NCBI RefSeq assembly: GCF_002585305.1
Contig: NZ_NUNF01000034.1
Coordinates: 23,129 to 87,128 of the forward strand
Direction of reading: 5' to 3'
Length of the DNA stretch: 64,000 nt
DNA from: Bacillus sp. AFS037270
Lineage (GTDB): Bacteria; Bacillota; Bacilli; Bacillales_B; DSM-18226
How positions within the stretch are numbered: position 1 is the stretch's first letter; each line of letters starts with the position of its first letter. A program made the translations under genes and the position numbers. This document shows positions 35,942 to 46,065 of this stretch, piece by piece. The notes under the pieces were generated by a model that made no database searches, was not told where the DNA came from, and saw only the letters and a program-made list of their open reading frames with translations.

Positions 35942-37651
35942 TCAAAACAAGAAATAGAGCTGTGCCATTGGAACTACTTCCGCAGGCTCACAGGTTATTA
36001 ATTCACCATTTACTTTCACTTCGTATGTTTGCGGATCCACTTCGATTTCAGGTGTTTCCCCATTAAAAACCATCGATTTTTTCGTTAACTGGCGGATCCC
36101 TGACACAGGTTTGACGATTTTCTTTAGCCTAAGTGTTTCATGGACCCCTTTTTTAAATGCAGCTTGGGAGACAAATGTCATCGACGTTTGATATTTGGCA
36201 CTTCCAAATGATGCAAACATTGGACGATAGATAACCGGCTGCGGCGTTGGAATGCTGGCATTTGGATCTCCCATCAGACTGTGTGCAATCATGCCGCCTT
36301 TTATAATCAACTCTGGTTTCACACCGAAAAACGCCGGATCCCAGACAACCAAATCCGCGAGCTTTCCTGTTTCAATCGAACCGACATAATCGGCAATACC
36401 ATGTGTCAAAGCAGGGTTGATCGTATATTTGGCAATATACCGCTTGACCCGGAAGTTATCGCCAACGCCTTGATCCTCCGCCAGTTTTCCGCGCTGTTTT
36501 TTCATCTTATCCGCCGTTTGCCACGTACGGGTAATCACTTCTCCCACCCGTCCCATAGCCTGCGAATCAGAGGAAATCATACTGAATACACCGATATCGT
36601 GTAGGATGTCTTCTGCGGCAATTGTTTCTTTGCGAATCCGCGAATCAGCAAATGCAATATCCTCCGGAACCTCCGGATCAAGATGATGGCAAACCATCAA
36701 CATATCTAAATGCTCTTCCAGTGTATTAATCGTATAAGGCCTTGTTGGGTTGGTCGATGACGGCAAGATATTAGGGAAGCTGGCAGCCTTAATAATATCC
36801 GGTGCATGTCCTCCCCCGGCGCCTTCCGTATGATACGTATGGATCACGCGTCCATCAATGGCAGCCAATGTATCCTCAACAAATCCACCCTCGTTTAGGG
36901 TATCGGTATGAATGGCGACCTGCACATCATATTGGTCAGCCGCTTTTAGACTCGTATCAATAGCTGCAGCCGTTGTTCCCCAGTCTTCATGAAGCTTTAA
37001 GCCGATTGCTCCCGCTTCAATTTGTTCCTTTAACGGGGCTTCATCCGAAGCATTTCCTTTTCCTAAAAAACCGAGATTCATTGGGAATTCTTCTGCTGCC
37101 TGGAGCATCCGGTGGATATTCCACGGGCCTGGGGTACAGGTGGTTGCGTTCGTGCCTGTAGCCGGCCCTGTCCCCCCGCCAATCATCGTGGTCACGCCAG
37201 AGGAAAGCGCCGTTTCAATTTGCTGCGGACAAATAAAGTGGATATGGGCATCAATGCCCCCGGCGGTTACGATTTTTCCTTCTGCGGCAATCACTTCAGT
37301 TGACGCACCAATGACGATATCCACCTTGTCCATCAGCAGTGGATTCCCAGCCTTGCCAATCGCCGTAATCTTCCCACCTTTCACACCGATGTCTGCTTTA
37401 TAAATCCCGGTATAATCAACAATCATCGCATTGGTTAACACAAGGTCCACACTTTCCGCACTTGTCACATGCGGGTGCTGCCCCATTCCATCACGAATCA
37501 CCTTGCCTCCGCCAAACTTCACTTCATCCCCGTAGGTGGTGTAATCTTTTTCTATTTCAATAAACAGATCAGTATCTGCTAAACGGACAGCATCTCCAAC
37601 CGTTGGACCGAACATATCTGCATATTGTTTTCGCTGCATGTGAAAGCTCAC
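35942..37651 (-). CDS. ureC: Urease alpha subunit UreC
   Basis: The 569-residue catalytic subunit has all nickel ligands: His136 and His138 (DAHIHFICP), carbamylated Lys219 ([10 protein letters not shown]), His248 and His274, plus the flap Cys-His in MVCHHLDP. It hydrolyses urea to ammonia and carbamate. The start is GTG at 37651, placed 8-9 bases after GGAGGAG and directly after the ureB stop, which implies coupled translation. Confidence 0.97.
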   Translation of the reverse strand: MSFHMQRKQYADMFGPTVGDAVRLADTDLFIEIEKDYTTYGDEVKFGGGKVIRDGMGQHPHVTSAESVDLVLTNAMIVDYTGIYKADIGVKGGKITAIGKAGNPLLMDKVDIVIGASTEVIAAEGKIVTAGGIDAHIHFICPQQIETALSSGVTTMIGGGTGPATGTNATTCTPGPWNIHRMLQAAEEFPMNLGFLGKGNASDEAPLKEQIEAGAIGLKLHEDWGTTAAAIDTSLKAADQYDVQVAIHTDTLNEGGFVEDTLAAIDGRVIHTYHTEGAGGGHAPDIIKAASFPNILPSSTNPTRPYTINTLEEHLDMLMVCHHLDPEVPEDIAFADSRIRKETIAAEDILHDIGVFSMISSDSQAMGRVGEVITRTWQTADKMKKQRGKLAEDQGVGDNFRVKRYIAKYTINPALTHGIADYVGSIETGKLADLVVWDPAFFGVKPELIIKGGMIAHSLMGDPNASIPTPQPVIYRPMFASFGSAKYQTSMTFVSQAAFKKGVHETLRLKKIVKPVSGIRQLTKKSMVFNGETPEIEVDPQTYEVKVNGELITCEPAEVVPMAQLYFLF

Positions 37652-37972
37652 TTACTTCTCCTCCTTTTTGACGGAACCGTTTGTTAATTGATTTAAACCG
37701 TACACCTTCTGTTCCCCCGAAAAAGGAACGAGCTCTACTTCCTTTTCATCGCCAGGCTCAAACCTTACGGCCGTTCCCGCCGGAATATTCAAATGCCTGC
37801 CGAATGCCCGGCCTCGGTCAAATTGCAATGCTGTATTGACTTCAAAAAAATGAAAATGGGAACCGATTTGGATCGGGCGGTCGCCCCGGTTTAACACACG
37901 AATAACTAGCGGCTGCTTATTTTCATTACACAAAATTGGCTCTTTTTTTAATCGATACTCCCCAGGAATCAT
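37652..37972 (-). CDS. ureB: Urease beta subunit UreB
   Basis: The 106-residue structural subunit shows [31 protein letters not shown] and [20 protein letters not shown], all standard for UreB. It is separate from UreA and UreC, as usual in bacilli. The stop directly precedes the ureC GTG. A GGAGGG site precedes its ATG. Confidence 0.96.
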   Translation of the reverse strand: MIPGEYRLKKEPILCNENKQPLVIRVLNRGDRPIQIGSHFHFFEVNTALQFDRGRAFGRHLNIPAGTAVRFEPGDEKEVELVPFSGEQKVYGLNQLTNGSVKKEEK

Positions 37973-38017
37973 TGCTTTCCCTCCTAAAAGGTTTTGGTTT
38001 GGGTTTGTAAAATCGGG

Positions 38018-38320
38018 TTATCGAATTGGGTTATGTACAGTGACCAGTTTTGTACCATCCGGGAATGTCGCCTCGACCTGAATGTCCGGAATCATTTCCG
38101 GCACGCCTTCCATCACATCTTCTCTTGTCAGAATGGTGGTGCCGTATTGCATAAGCCGTGCCACCGTTTGTCCATCCCGCGCCCCTTCGAGAACTTCATA
38201 GGTAATGATGGCGATGGCTTCAGGATAGTTAAGTTTTAAGCCTCTTTTTTGTCGGCGGCGCGCCAGGTCAGCAGCCACCACAACCATAAGCTTTTCCATT
38301 TCACGTGAGGTCAGTTTCAT
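38018..38320 (-). CDS. ureA: Urease gamma subunit UreA
   Basis: The 100-residue subunit starts [20 protein letters not shown] and contains [19 protein letters not shown] and the C-terminal [13 protein letters not shown]. The ATG at 38320 is 8 bases after GGAAGGG; a GTG three codons earlier would be too close. It is the first structural gene and lies 180 bases after the transporter genes. Confidence 0.96.
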   Translation of the reverse strand: MKLTSREMEKLMVVVAADLARRRQKRGLKLNYPEAIAIITYEVLEGARDGQTVARLMQYGTTILTREDVMEGVPEMIPDIQVEATFPDGTKLVTVHNPIR

Positions 38321-38451
38321 CTTTTTCACCCTTCCTTTTTTCCTGTAATCGGAGAATTCCTTTCATAACGTTGAAAAAATACATATTGGACTCGGGATTC
38401 TGCACGTTTACCAGCCGATTCTACATTTGCTCCTCGTGATTCAACATGAAT

Positions 38452-38481
38452 ACCAAAGCAGCCAAGACCTGCTGCTTTGGT
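38452..38481. repeat. Perfect 11-bp hairpin between transporter and urease genes
   Basis: ACCAAAGCAGC and GCTGCTTTGGT flank an 8-base loop. No T-run is present, so it may be an attenuator or processing site rather than a full terminator. It would let the urease genes be expressed at a different level from the transporter. Confidence 0.55.
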
Positions 38482-38502
38482 GACCAATCATTCTATTCCC
38501 CT

Positions 38503-38733
38503 TTATCGCTTGTATTCCTTATACAGCTCAATCAATGGCCGAATGGTGATAAAAAGCGCAGCAAACACCAGCCAGCCAAATGCTAGACAAACCCAGCCCG
38601 TGAAAAAGGAAAGACTATAGATATACCCTGTCGAAAACATAATTCCCGGCCAAATGACGACAAGTATTAAACTTAACCCCAATGCCCAACGAGTGTACAG
38701 CTTCGTCTGTTTTTTTAACTCCAGATCGTTCAT
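38503..38733 (-). CDS. YhdT/DUF997-like small membrane partner of the symporter
   Basis: The 76-residue protein has two hydrophobic helices (WALGLSLILVVIWPGIMFS and FFTGWVCLAFGWLVFAALFI) and charged ends. Its ATG overlaps the stop of the sodium symporter gene by four bases. Small two-helix proteins are translationally coupled to SSS-family transporters in other bacteria, for example YhdT with PanF. It probably assists or regulates the transporter. Confidence 0.75.
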   Translation of the reverse strand: MNDLELKKQTKLYTRWALGLSLILVVIWPGIMFSTGYIYSLSFFTGWVCLAFGWLVFAALFITIRPLIELYKEYKR

Positions 38734-40277
38734 CCCAAATTCTCCTTTCTATCCATGCTATGACTTTCATCAAAACTCTTAAACTTGTCTTTTAACGACT
38801 CAAAATGAAATTCCTCAGTAGAGATGAGTGCATGCCCAATGGAAATCACTCCACTGATGACAAACACTGCCAGATTACCAAACAGCATCGGGTTGAGCCC
38901 GCCCAACGATTCAACGTTCACATGCCCTGCTGTTACATAAGCAGAAATAAGCCAAACTGTCACGCCGCCAATCATCCCCAACAATGCACCGTAAAAGGCT
39001 CCTGCACTTGTGGCTCGTTTCCAAACGAGTCCAAGTGTGACCGGTATAACGGCTGCACTAACAAAAATCCCCATTGCCATATAAACAAAGCCAAGACTGA
39101 TTCCTAAATAGAATAGTAGGATCGAAAAGATTCCCATCGATAATCCAAACCCTAATGTAACCAAACGGGAAACACGCAATAGTTTCTTACTGCCGGCATG
39201 TGGGTTGATCGAATGACGATAAATATCCGTAACGATAATATTCGTAACAGCTGTCAGTTCCGCAGACCCCGCAGACGTAACTGCCATAAACAGCATGGTC
39301 AAAAACAGAACAGATCCAACCGACCCAAGGATGTGTGAGGCCATAATCGGTGCAATAGAATCAGGAGAAGAAACTGAAATTCCAAGGCCGGCCGCACTAA
39401 CACCCAAAATCGTAGCTACCGCAAATGGAATCGAAAACCAGGAGATCCCTCCATATATGTACGCTTTCGAAGCGGCTTTATCCGTACTGGCAATAGCCCG
39501 CTGCCAATAGGCTTGATCGACAAAAACGGTTCCGAAATTCCCAACAATATTAATAATCCCAAACAACAGCCCTGGAATAGATGCCATCGTCAGCATTTGC
39601 TTGGATTCCGGCAAGGCACGCAGCCCCTCATAAATATTGGAGATGCCAAATTTATTATAGACCGCAACCCCAAAGATCAATAGAACAACAAATAAGATCA
39701 CCGTGTGCAAATAGTCGGCAATAAATGAAGCTTTTAGTCCGCCAATCATCGTATAAATCGTGAATGTAACAGGTATTAAAAAGGCTGCTACATATAAATT
39801 CATTCCTGTTAACTGATTTAACGTGATCGCGCCGCCGAGAATGATCATCGAGGTGACGATAATATTCGTCATCAGCGCAAATACGAGCATTAAGCGGTGA
39901 TTTTTTTTATCAAAACGCTGTGAAATAAACTCTAAAAACGTATGAGCGTTTGGTGCTTTTCTTTTTAAATGAACAGCAAGGATCGCAAATAATAAGATTT
40001 GGATCGTAGCACCAGCCGCATACCAAAATGGCCCGCTGATTCCATATTGATAACCGGTCGAGGATGACATCATAATCGTGGCAGCCCATGTCCAAGCCGC
40101 TACGATCGAAGCGCTGGCCAAACCAACCCCTACACTTCTTCCGGCAGTGTTATATTGTTCCGCCGTCATTTCTTTTCCTTTGCGTTTGGAATCCATGCGG
40201 TGAATAACCGCCGTAACCCCCGTAAACAAAACTCCGAAAATAAGTAAAATAAGATACCCTACACTTGGTGTTAACAT
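38730..40277 (-). CDS. Sodium:solute symporter (SSS family), likely urea or amide uptake
   Basis: The 515-residue carrier has 13-14 hydrophobic segments and SSS-type blocks: YNTAGRSVGVGLASASIVAA near the N-terminus, TMIGGLKASFIADYLHTVIL, VFVDQAYWQRAIASTDKAA and SAGSAELTAVTNIIVTDIYR. The start follows GGAGGGG. It is transcribed towards urease and is divergent from an amide/urea-receptor regulator, which argues for urea or a short-chain amide as substrate. Sequence alone would also allow other solutes. Confidence 0.88.
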   Translation of the reverse strand: MLTPSVGYLILLIFGVLFTGVTAVIHRMDSKRKGKEMTAEQYNTAGRSVGVGLASASIVAAWTWAATIMMSSSTGYQYGISGPFWYAAGATIQILLFAILAVHLKRKAPNAHTFLEFISQRFDKKNHRLMLVFALMTNIIVTSMIILGGAITLNQLTGMNLYVAAFLIPVTFTIYTMIGGLKASFIADYLHTVILFVVLLIFGVAVYNKFGISNIYEGLRALPESKQMLTMASIPGLLFGIINIVGNFGTVFVDQAYWQRAIASTDKAASKAYIYGGISWFSIPFAVATILGVSAAGLGISVSSPDSIAPIMASHILGSVGSVLFLTMLFMAVTSAGSAELTAVTNIIVTDIYRHSINPHAGSKKLLRVSRLVTLGFGLSMGIFSILLFYLGISLGFVYMAMGIFVSAAVIPVTLGLVWKRATSAGAFYGALLGMIGGVTVWLISAYVTAGHVNVESLGGLNPMLFGNLAVFVISGVISIGHALISTEEFHFESLKDKFKSFDESHSMDRKENLG

Positions 40278-40435
40278 GCTACCCCTCCACTTTTTAATAT
40301 TACAGTTATGTTACAGATATTTCTAAGATGTTTCATTAACACAGTGTTATTGTCAGAAAATTCTAGAACAGTTTTAAATATAGACATAATTTCTCTTTCT
40401 ATCTACAACCACGTTAGATTTTCTAACATGTTTTT

Positions 40436-40451
40436 TGCATAATTTCTTCCA
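40436..40451 (-). promoter_or_regulatory. Candidate sigma-54 (-24/-12) promoter for the symporter-urease genes
   Basis: On the minus strand TGGAAGAAATTATGCA has GG and GC exactly 12 bases apart, as in the TGGCAC-N5-TTGCA consensus. It lies about 160 bases before the symporter start. The -24 element is imperfect after TGG. Confidence 0.45.
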
Positions 40452-40502
40452 AATCAATTGCATTTTTTCCTGAACCTTCTTTATAATCAAAAAATAAGTG
40501 GT

Positions 40503-40555
40503 CATATTGTTCACTTTATGTACAAGGGTGTTCTATTTGTAAAATGAACAATATG
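40503..40555. promoter_or_regulatory. Inverted repeat, candidate activator binding sites
   Basis: CATATTGTTCA (40503-40513) and TGAACAATATG (40545-40555) are perfect reverse complements with centres 42 bp apart, four helical turns. They lie 50-120 bases upstream of the candidate sigma-54 promoter and just before the regulator gene, a typical enhancer position. Confidence 0.6.
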
Positions 40556-40577
40556 TAACATGAAAGGGAGTGGTTGG

Positions 40578-42683
40578 ATGGATAAAAGCATTAGAGTGGG
40601 GATTCTATTTTCTTTATCCGGAACAATGGAAATCTCTGAAAGAGGACAATATCAGGCCGCCCTCCTAGCCATTGAAGAAGTGAATCGAAACGGCGGGGTA
40701 AACGGGAGGAAAATCAGGCCCTTTGTTGCGGATACAGCTTCCAATCCTTATATCGCAGCAAGAGAAGCGGAACGATTGATCGTCGAACATAAAGTAACCG
40801 CGATCATCGGCTTATACACTTCCGCTTCTCGGAAGGAAGTCATTCCGATTATAGAAAAATATCATTCTGTTCTTTTTTATCCAAATGGATATGAAGGCGA
40901 AGAACAACATCCCAATATCATCTATTGCGGGCCGCTGCCAACACAAAATCTGATTCACTTTATTCCATGGATGGCGGACCACATCGGCAAGAACTTTTAC
41001 CTAATTGGATCTGATTATATTTATCCCCACGAAACCAACGCCCATATCCGCTCACTGGTAAAGGTTTATCAAGGAAAGGTTTTAGGCGAGGACTACACCC
41101 CGTTGGGCAAGCAGAAATTTGAAGAAAATGTGAAAAAAATTCAGGATCTGGATCCGGACATTTTTTTTTCAACTCTCGTTGGTAGCAGTGCTGTAGCTTT
41201 TTATAAGCAATATTATGAAGCCGGGATCAAAAAACCGATTGCAAGTTTAATTACTGCAGAAACGGAAGTAGCTGCGCTTGATCCTAAGTACACCGTTGGC
41301 CACTATGCCTGCTTTCCCTACTTTGATTCAATTGAAACATCGGAAAACCAGTTATTTTTAAAAAGTTTCAAAGATTTATATGATACCGATATTGTAAGTT
41401 CAGTTATGGAAAACGCCTATAACAGCGTTTATCTATTGGTCGAGGCATTAAGAAAATGTGGGAATATCGATACGGCCTCGATTTTAAAGAATGTAAGAGG
41501 TGTTCAGTTTCGTGCCCCTCAAGGCCAAATCACGGTAGATAAAGACAACCAGCATCTTTGGCTGAATTCGAGGATCGGACAAGTAAACAAGGATGGAAAA
41601 TTTGATATTTTGTGGAGATCGGATCGCCTCATTCAACCGATTCCGTTTGCCAGATACATTTTTTTCGATCAAAAAAATAAGGATAAATCGCTGGATCAGC
41701 TCGATGAGCAGTTACAAGTTAAGCGGAAGCACTATCAGCCGCTCATCAACGAATTGAAAAAAGCGACACAGGATGCAACCGATCCTATTGTTTTTTTTGA
41801 TAACGATGGCCAATTAATTTCCATTCTAAACGGTCAATCCCTATTAGAAAAAAATTCATTATTCTTTCCGATCGGAACATCTGCCTGGCAAATGCCGATG
41901 CTGCGAAACTCAGGGATTGTTCATGCTCTCACTACAAACATCCCCTCTTTTACTATAAAGGAAGAACATATGGACAAACATTTAAATAAATGGACCACCA
42001 TTGGGATCCCGATAAAAAATAAAAACGAGCGTTTAATCGGCTGCTTAGGCATCTTCGTCAGCCGTAAAAATCAAGCTTCTATTCATCTTTTCGTGTCCTT
42101 CCTGTCGAAAATCGCTTCCGGTTGTGTTGAATTGCTCGAAAGATCGGATCAGTATCTTTCCACTTATGAATGGTTAAATTATTTTTCAAACGTAATCAAT
42201 GAGCCGTTATGGATCTTCCGTAAGAATGACATTGTGTTTGAAAACCATTCCGCCAAGCAGCTGCGGATCGAGCACCAGGATTTTTTGCTCGAGTTTATCA
42301 AAAAAACCGTTAGCAGCATAACCTTAGACAAAGCCCGGAAAGTGGTGCAGCAAAACAGTTCAAATGAATTTTTTGAAATCAACATCACAAAGAAAGGGAA
42401 TGACCATTTTGTCAGCGTCAAACCTTCGGTAAATCCCTCGATTTTAAAACGAGCTGACTCAAACCTGATTGGAAAGAGCAAAGGGTTTTTGAAGAGCTTG
42501 TTTTTTGCCAATATTGCTGCAAAAACGGATACGAATGTCTTGCTGATTGGAGAAAATGGAACCGGGAAGGAGACGTTTGCCAGGGTCATACACAATAAAA
42601 GCAGCCGCAAGGGACAACCGTTTATCATCTTTAACTGTGCTGCTCTACCTTCCCACCTCATCCAGATGGAATTGTTCGGATAG
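40578..42683 (+). pseudogene. Receptor-type amide/urea-binding domain fused to a sigma-54 activator ATPase, truncated
   Basis: The ATG at 40578 lies 7 bases after AAAGGGAG. Residues about 1-370 are a periplasmic-binding-protein fold without signal peptide (VGILFSLSGTMEISERGQYQ, GLYTSASRKEVIPIIEKYHS, LFYPNGYEGEEQHPNIIYCG), as in AmiC and the urea/amide receptors UrtA/FmdD. A GAF/PAS-like middle follows. The AAA+ domain begins about residue 635, with Walker A GENGTGKETF. It stops with TAG at MELFG, just before the GAFTGA loop. The sigma-54 contact, the rest of the ATPase and the DNA-binding domain are therefore missing, so activation should fail. It faces the symporter-urease genes. Confidence 0.8.
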
Positions 42684-42849
42684 TATGTAATTATTTAATT
42701 AAGAATTCTCTAGTATCATATGGCATTTCCTATCAGATAATAGTTAAAGCACTCGTCTAGGCCCGTTAGTTCAACAAAACAAAAACCGCCGTAGCACCCC
42801 TTTTATTGCACAGCACTCCTACAAATGATCAAACCTGTAACGAAATGCA

Positions 42850-42882
42850 AAAGGGTGCCCCAAAGTAACTTTAGGGCACCCT
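42850..42882 (-). terminator. Terminator of the sugar-acid operon
   Basis: AGGGTGCCC pairs with GGGCACCCT around an inner AAAGT/ACTTT stem, and four T follow on the minus strand. It lies about 50 bases after the GntP stop. Confidence 0.75.
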
Positions 42883-42934
42883 CTCAAATGTTGATTCACA
42901 AAGTTATTGCTCAATTTGTTCAATGGTACTATCC

Positions 42935-44260
42935 TTAAACAAATACATCTAATAGTAGAGTTAAAGCAAATGCTACAAAGGAAAGAATTGTCTCCATAAC
43001 TGTCCATGTTTTGAATGTTTCTTTTACAGTCAATCCTAGGTATTCTTTTACTAACCAGAAACCGGCATCATTCACATGTGAAAACATTAATGAACCTGCT
43101 CCAGTTGCAATAACTAGTAATTCTAAATTAACACCAGACATGTGGGCCACTACTGGAGAAACAATACCAGCTGCGGTGGTTAACGCAACGGTTGCTGAAC
43201 CAGTAGCAATTCTGATTAAGCCTGCTACTAGGAAGGCAAGGACAATGGGTGATAATGACATTTGCTCTGACATTGTCGCAATTGCGTTGCCTACACCGCT
43301 TTCAATTAGAATTTGCTTGAACCCTCCGCCTGCACCAATAATGAGAATAATCGAAGCTAGTGGCAATAAACATTCTTCTGTTAATTTTTTGATTAAAGTT
43401 TTGTCCATTCCCTGGCGGTAGCCTAAGAAAAAATAGGCTGCAAAACAAGAGATTAATAGGGCAATAACCGGGCTTCCAATAAGTATTAAGAATTTACCAA
43501 TAACATCAGGTAGAGATAGATATGGAGCTATTACAGTTAACAACATTAGTAAAACAGGTAGTAAAATAATGAAAAATGAAACCCCGGTGCTTGGTAATCC
43601 ACTTGACTTTGTAACCACGCGGATTAATTCTGGTTCACCAACAGGTATCACCCTTTTATGAACCCATTTTGAAAATATAGGTCCAGCAATAATAGCTGTT
43701 GGTAAAGCGATGATTAATGAATAAAGAAGGACATGTCCTAGGTTTGCATTATAAATGCCGATTGCCGTCATTGCTCCTGGATGAGGTGGAACTAATCCAT
43801 GTACAATTGATAATCCTGCGAGCACTGGAATACCAATTAATAAGATATTTTGTTTAGTAGACTTACGAATAGAAATAACTAGAGGCAACAAGATTACTAG
43901 ACCAACTTCAAAAAATACGGGAATCCCAATAATAAATCCGGAAAGGAGCATCGCCCATGGCAGTTTATTCACACCGAATTTTTTAATAAAGAAATCAGCC
44001 ACTTGCATCCCTGCACCTGAGTCAGACATCATCTTACCTAATATCGTACCCAAAGCTAAAATCCCTACAAGATGTCCGAGGACAGCACCCACTCCGGTTT
44101 CATAGGCACCGACAATCTTGTCCATTGGTACTCCAGAAAAAACAGCTAGAAAAAGGCCGGCTACAGTTAAACTGATAAAGGCGTGCCATTTCCACCACGA
44201 TACTCCTAAAATAACGATAACGATTGCTAAAACGGTAATTCCTATTAAATATAAACTCAT
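42935..44260 (-). CDS. GntP-family sugar-acid permease
   Basis: The protein of about 441 residues has 12-14 membrane segments and GntP marks (HGLVPPHPGAMTAIGIYN, FSHVNDAGFWLVKEYLGLTV). The ATG at 44260 is chosen because GAGGGT lies 8 bases before it; the open frame begins three codons earlier with GTG. It is the last gene of the glucosaminate-type operon and probably carries the aldonate or amino-aldonate. It is clearly a paralogue of the permease at 1360. Confidence 0.9.
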   Translation of the reverse strand: MSLYLIGITVLAIVIVILGVSWWKWHAFISLTVAGLFLAVFSGVPMDKIVGAYETGVGAVLGHLVGILALGTILGKMMSDSGAGMQVADFFIKKFGVNKLPWAMLLSGFIIGIPVFFEVGLVILLPLVISIRKSTKQNILLIGIPVLAGLSIVHGLVPPHPGAMTAIGIYNANLGHVLLYSLIIALPTAIIAGPIFSKWVHKRVIPVGEPELIRVVTKSSGLPSTGVSFFIILLPVLLMLLTVIAPYLSLPDVIGKFLILIGSPVIALLISCFAAYFFLGYRQGMDKTLIKKLTEECLLPLASIILIIGAGGGFKQILIESGVGNAIATMSEQMSLSPIVLAFLVAGLIRIATGSATVALTTAAGIVSPVVAHMSGVNLELLVIATGAGSLMFSHVNDAGFWLVKEYLGLTVKETFKTWTVMETILSFVAFALTLLLDVFV

Positions 44261-44312
44261 TTTTCCCACCCTCTCCCTAGAATCCGCTTACATTTTATGC
44301 AAATAAATGGGA

Positions 44313-45035
44313 TTATTGTTTGGAATCATTATAGGTCACAATATAGTTTTGTTTAGCTGTATTATAGTAACCTACGCTATACTCCAAAACATTTCCCTCT
44401 TCATCACTGGAACGACGAATTCTTTTTAACACCGTTGTGTCTTTTTCAATATTTAATCTTTCACTAACATAACTCGGTGCAATCGATACAGAGAACTCAT
44501 CTCGAAATGATTCAAGCCTAATGTTATTTTCTTCTAGAAAACGGTACAAAGATCCAATATGAACATCTTTTACCTCTCTATCACTCATGTTCGAAAAAAT
44601 ATAATGAGTGAAATGAATATACGGCTCATTGTCCAAAAGATAGATTCGTTCTATTTGAATACAATTGTCACCAAACAAGGAATAGAGTTCAGAGTCCGGA
44701 GACAATTCCGCCTTCTTAATACTTAACACCTTTTTAGTTATTTGGTTACCTTCTTCTACTAATATTTCTGTAAACCGCTTTCCCTTTGAAAGCCTGGCAA
44801 TCGAAACATTAGCAATAACTTTTGTTCCTTTACCGCTTTTCTTTTCAAGATATCCTTCTTGAACAAGTTCCTTAATGGCATTTCTAATTGTAATTTTACT
44901 CACATTAAATTCTTCTTCTAATTGAGGCTCAGAGGGAATGTTTGTATTAATCGCATAAACCCCATGTAAAATACGATCCTTTAATATTTCTTTTACTTGT
45001 AAATACAAGGGCCCTTTTTTTCGAATCACATTCAT
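44313..45035 (-). CDS. GntR/HutC-family transcriptional regulator
   Basis: The 240-residue protein has an N-terminal winged helix (PLYLQVKEILKDRILHGVYA, EPQLEEEFNVSKITIRNAIK) and a C-terminal UTRA ligand domain (RIYLLDNEPYIHFTHYIF). HutC-type regulators repress sugar or amino-acid genes until a pathway intermediate binds. It is encoded inside the sugar-acid operon, 16 bases after the kinase, so it likely represses its own operon. The palindrome at 49114-49125 is a candidate operator. Confidence 0.9.
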   Translation of the reverse strand: MNVIRKKGPLYLQVKEILKDRILHGVYAINTNIPSEPQLEEEFNVSKITIRNAIKELVQEGYLEKKSGKGTKVIANVSIARLSKGKRFTEILVEEGNQITKKVLSIKKAELSPDSELYSLFGDNCIQIERIYLLDNEPYIHFTHYIFSNMSDREVKDVHIGSLYRFLEENNIRLESFRDEFSVSIAPSYVSERLNIEKDTTVLKRIRRSSDEEGNVLEYSVGYYNTAKQNYIVTYNDSKQ

Positions 45036-45051
45036 TCCGTATCTCCTACCT

Positions 45052-46065
45052 TTATCGCTTTATATCATCAATGCTTCCAGCCATGGCTGATAATATCTCA
45101 GCTTCCGTCGACATTGGGGTATCCCCTACAATGGTACAAGCAAGCATTCCCGCTGCGGCGGCAAAACCGACTGTTTTCTCAGGTGAAAATCCAGCCAATT
45201 CACCATGCAAGAGCCCGCTAGTGTAGGCATCACCCGCACCAATTCGATCATAAACGGAAAAAGAAATATTTTCTGAGAAGTGAAACTCCCCATCTTTAAA
45301 CATGTAGCCGCGTAAGGAATGGGTATTATCTCTGTTTATCCCTCGGTGTGTTCCCGCGACTGTTTGAATATCAAAGTGTTTAGCAACCTTAGGAATGAGA
45401 TCTTTAAGCTGTTCCTCTCGTGAGACTTCCGCTGTCTCCATTCCTAAAATATACATCGCATCCTTTTCATTCATCATGACTATGTTAGCCAACGCAAGCA
45501 TGTCTTCATAATGTGGTTTTGCTTGCCCGTAACCTCCCTCCCATAAGGAAGGGCGGTAATTACAGTCGAAACAAACCAATCCGCCTTTTTCTTTTACCTT
45601 TTTGGCAAGTGCCTTCATACTATAGCGGACGTCAGCGGTCATTGCAAGAGTAATTCCACAAAAATGAATGATATCTGCTTGTTCAGCAATCAAATCCAGA
45701 TTATAATCCGTAAATGAAGCCGTGTTAAAGGAGCTTTCCAGACGATTGGTATAGGTCACTCGGCTTGCCCGTTGTCCAAAACCATTTTCTAAAAAATACA
45801 ATCCTAGATATTTGCCGCCTCTAGTAATGAATCTCCGATTGATCCCCAATCGTTGTAAAAAAGTAACTGCTGCATCACCTAAAGGATTATCTGGTAATTT
45901 AGTAACAAGATATCCTTCGTAGCCAAGCTTGTTCATCGCAGAAACAACATTTACTCCCGTGCCTGAAAAAGAGTATTGTAATGTGTTAGCCTGAGTAAGT
46001 AATTCGTAACCCGGCACCTGCAAACGCATCATTACTTCCCCGAAAGCAACGATCTGTTTAGGCAT
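45052..46065 (-). CDS. kdgK: PfkB-family kinase, likely 2-keto-3-deoxygluconate kinase
   Basis: The 337-residue ribokinase-type kinase starts MPKQIVAFGEVMMRLQVPG and ends with the signature DRIGAGDAYTSGLLHGE, with the catalytic Asp in GAGDA. FCGITLAMTADVRYSMKAL and CFDCNYRPSLWE are typical of KdgK. The ATG at 46065 overlaps the aldolase stop by eight bases; a TTG three codons earlier is also open. It would make KDPG from KDG for the aldolase. No phosphotransferase system is present, which fits a separate kinase. Confidence 0.88.
   Translation of the reverse strand: MPKQIVAFGEVMMRLQVPGYELLTQANTLQYSFSGTGVNVVSAMNKLGYEGYLVTKLPDNPLGDAAVTFLQRLGINRRFITRGGKYLGLYFLENGFGQRASRVTYTNRLESSFNTASFTDYNLDLIAEQADIIHFCGITLAMTADVRYSMKALAKKVKEKGGLVCFDCNYRPSLWEGGYGQAKPHYEDMLALANIVMMNEKDAMYILGMETAEVSREEQLKDLIPKVAKHFDIQTVAGTHRGINRDNTHSLRGYMFKDGEFHFSENISFSVYDRIGAGDAYTSGLLHGELAGFSPEKTVGFAAAAGMLACTIVGDTPMSTEAEILSAMAGSIDDIKR

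Noticed and set aside
42179..42661. 160-codon minus-strand frame
   Set aside because: Antisense to the AAA+ part of the receptor/activator gene, with no start signal.
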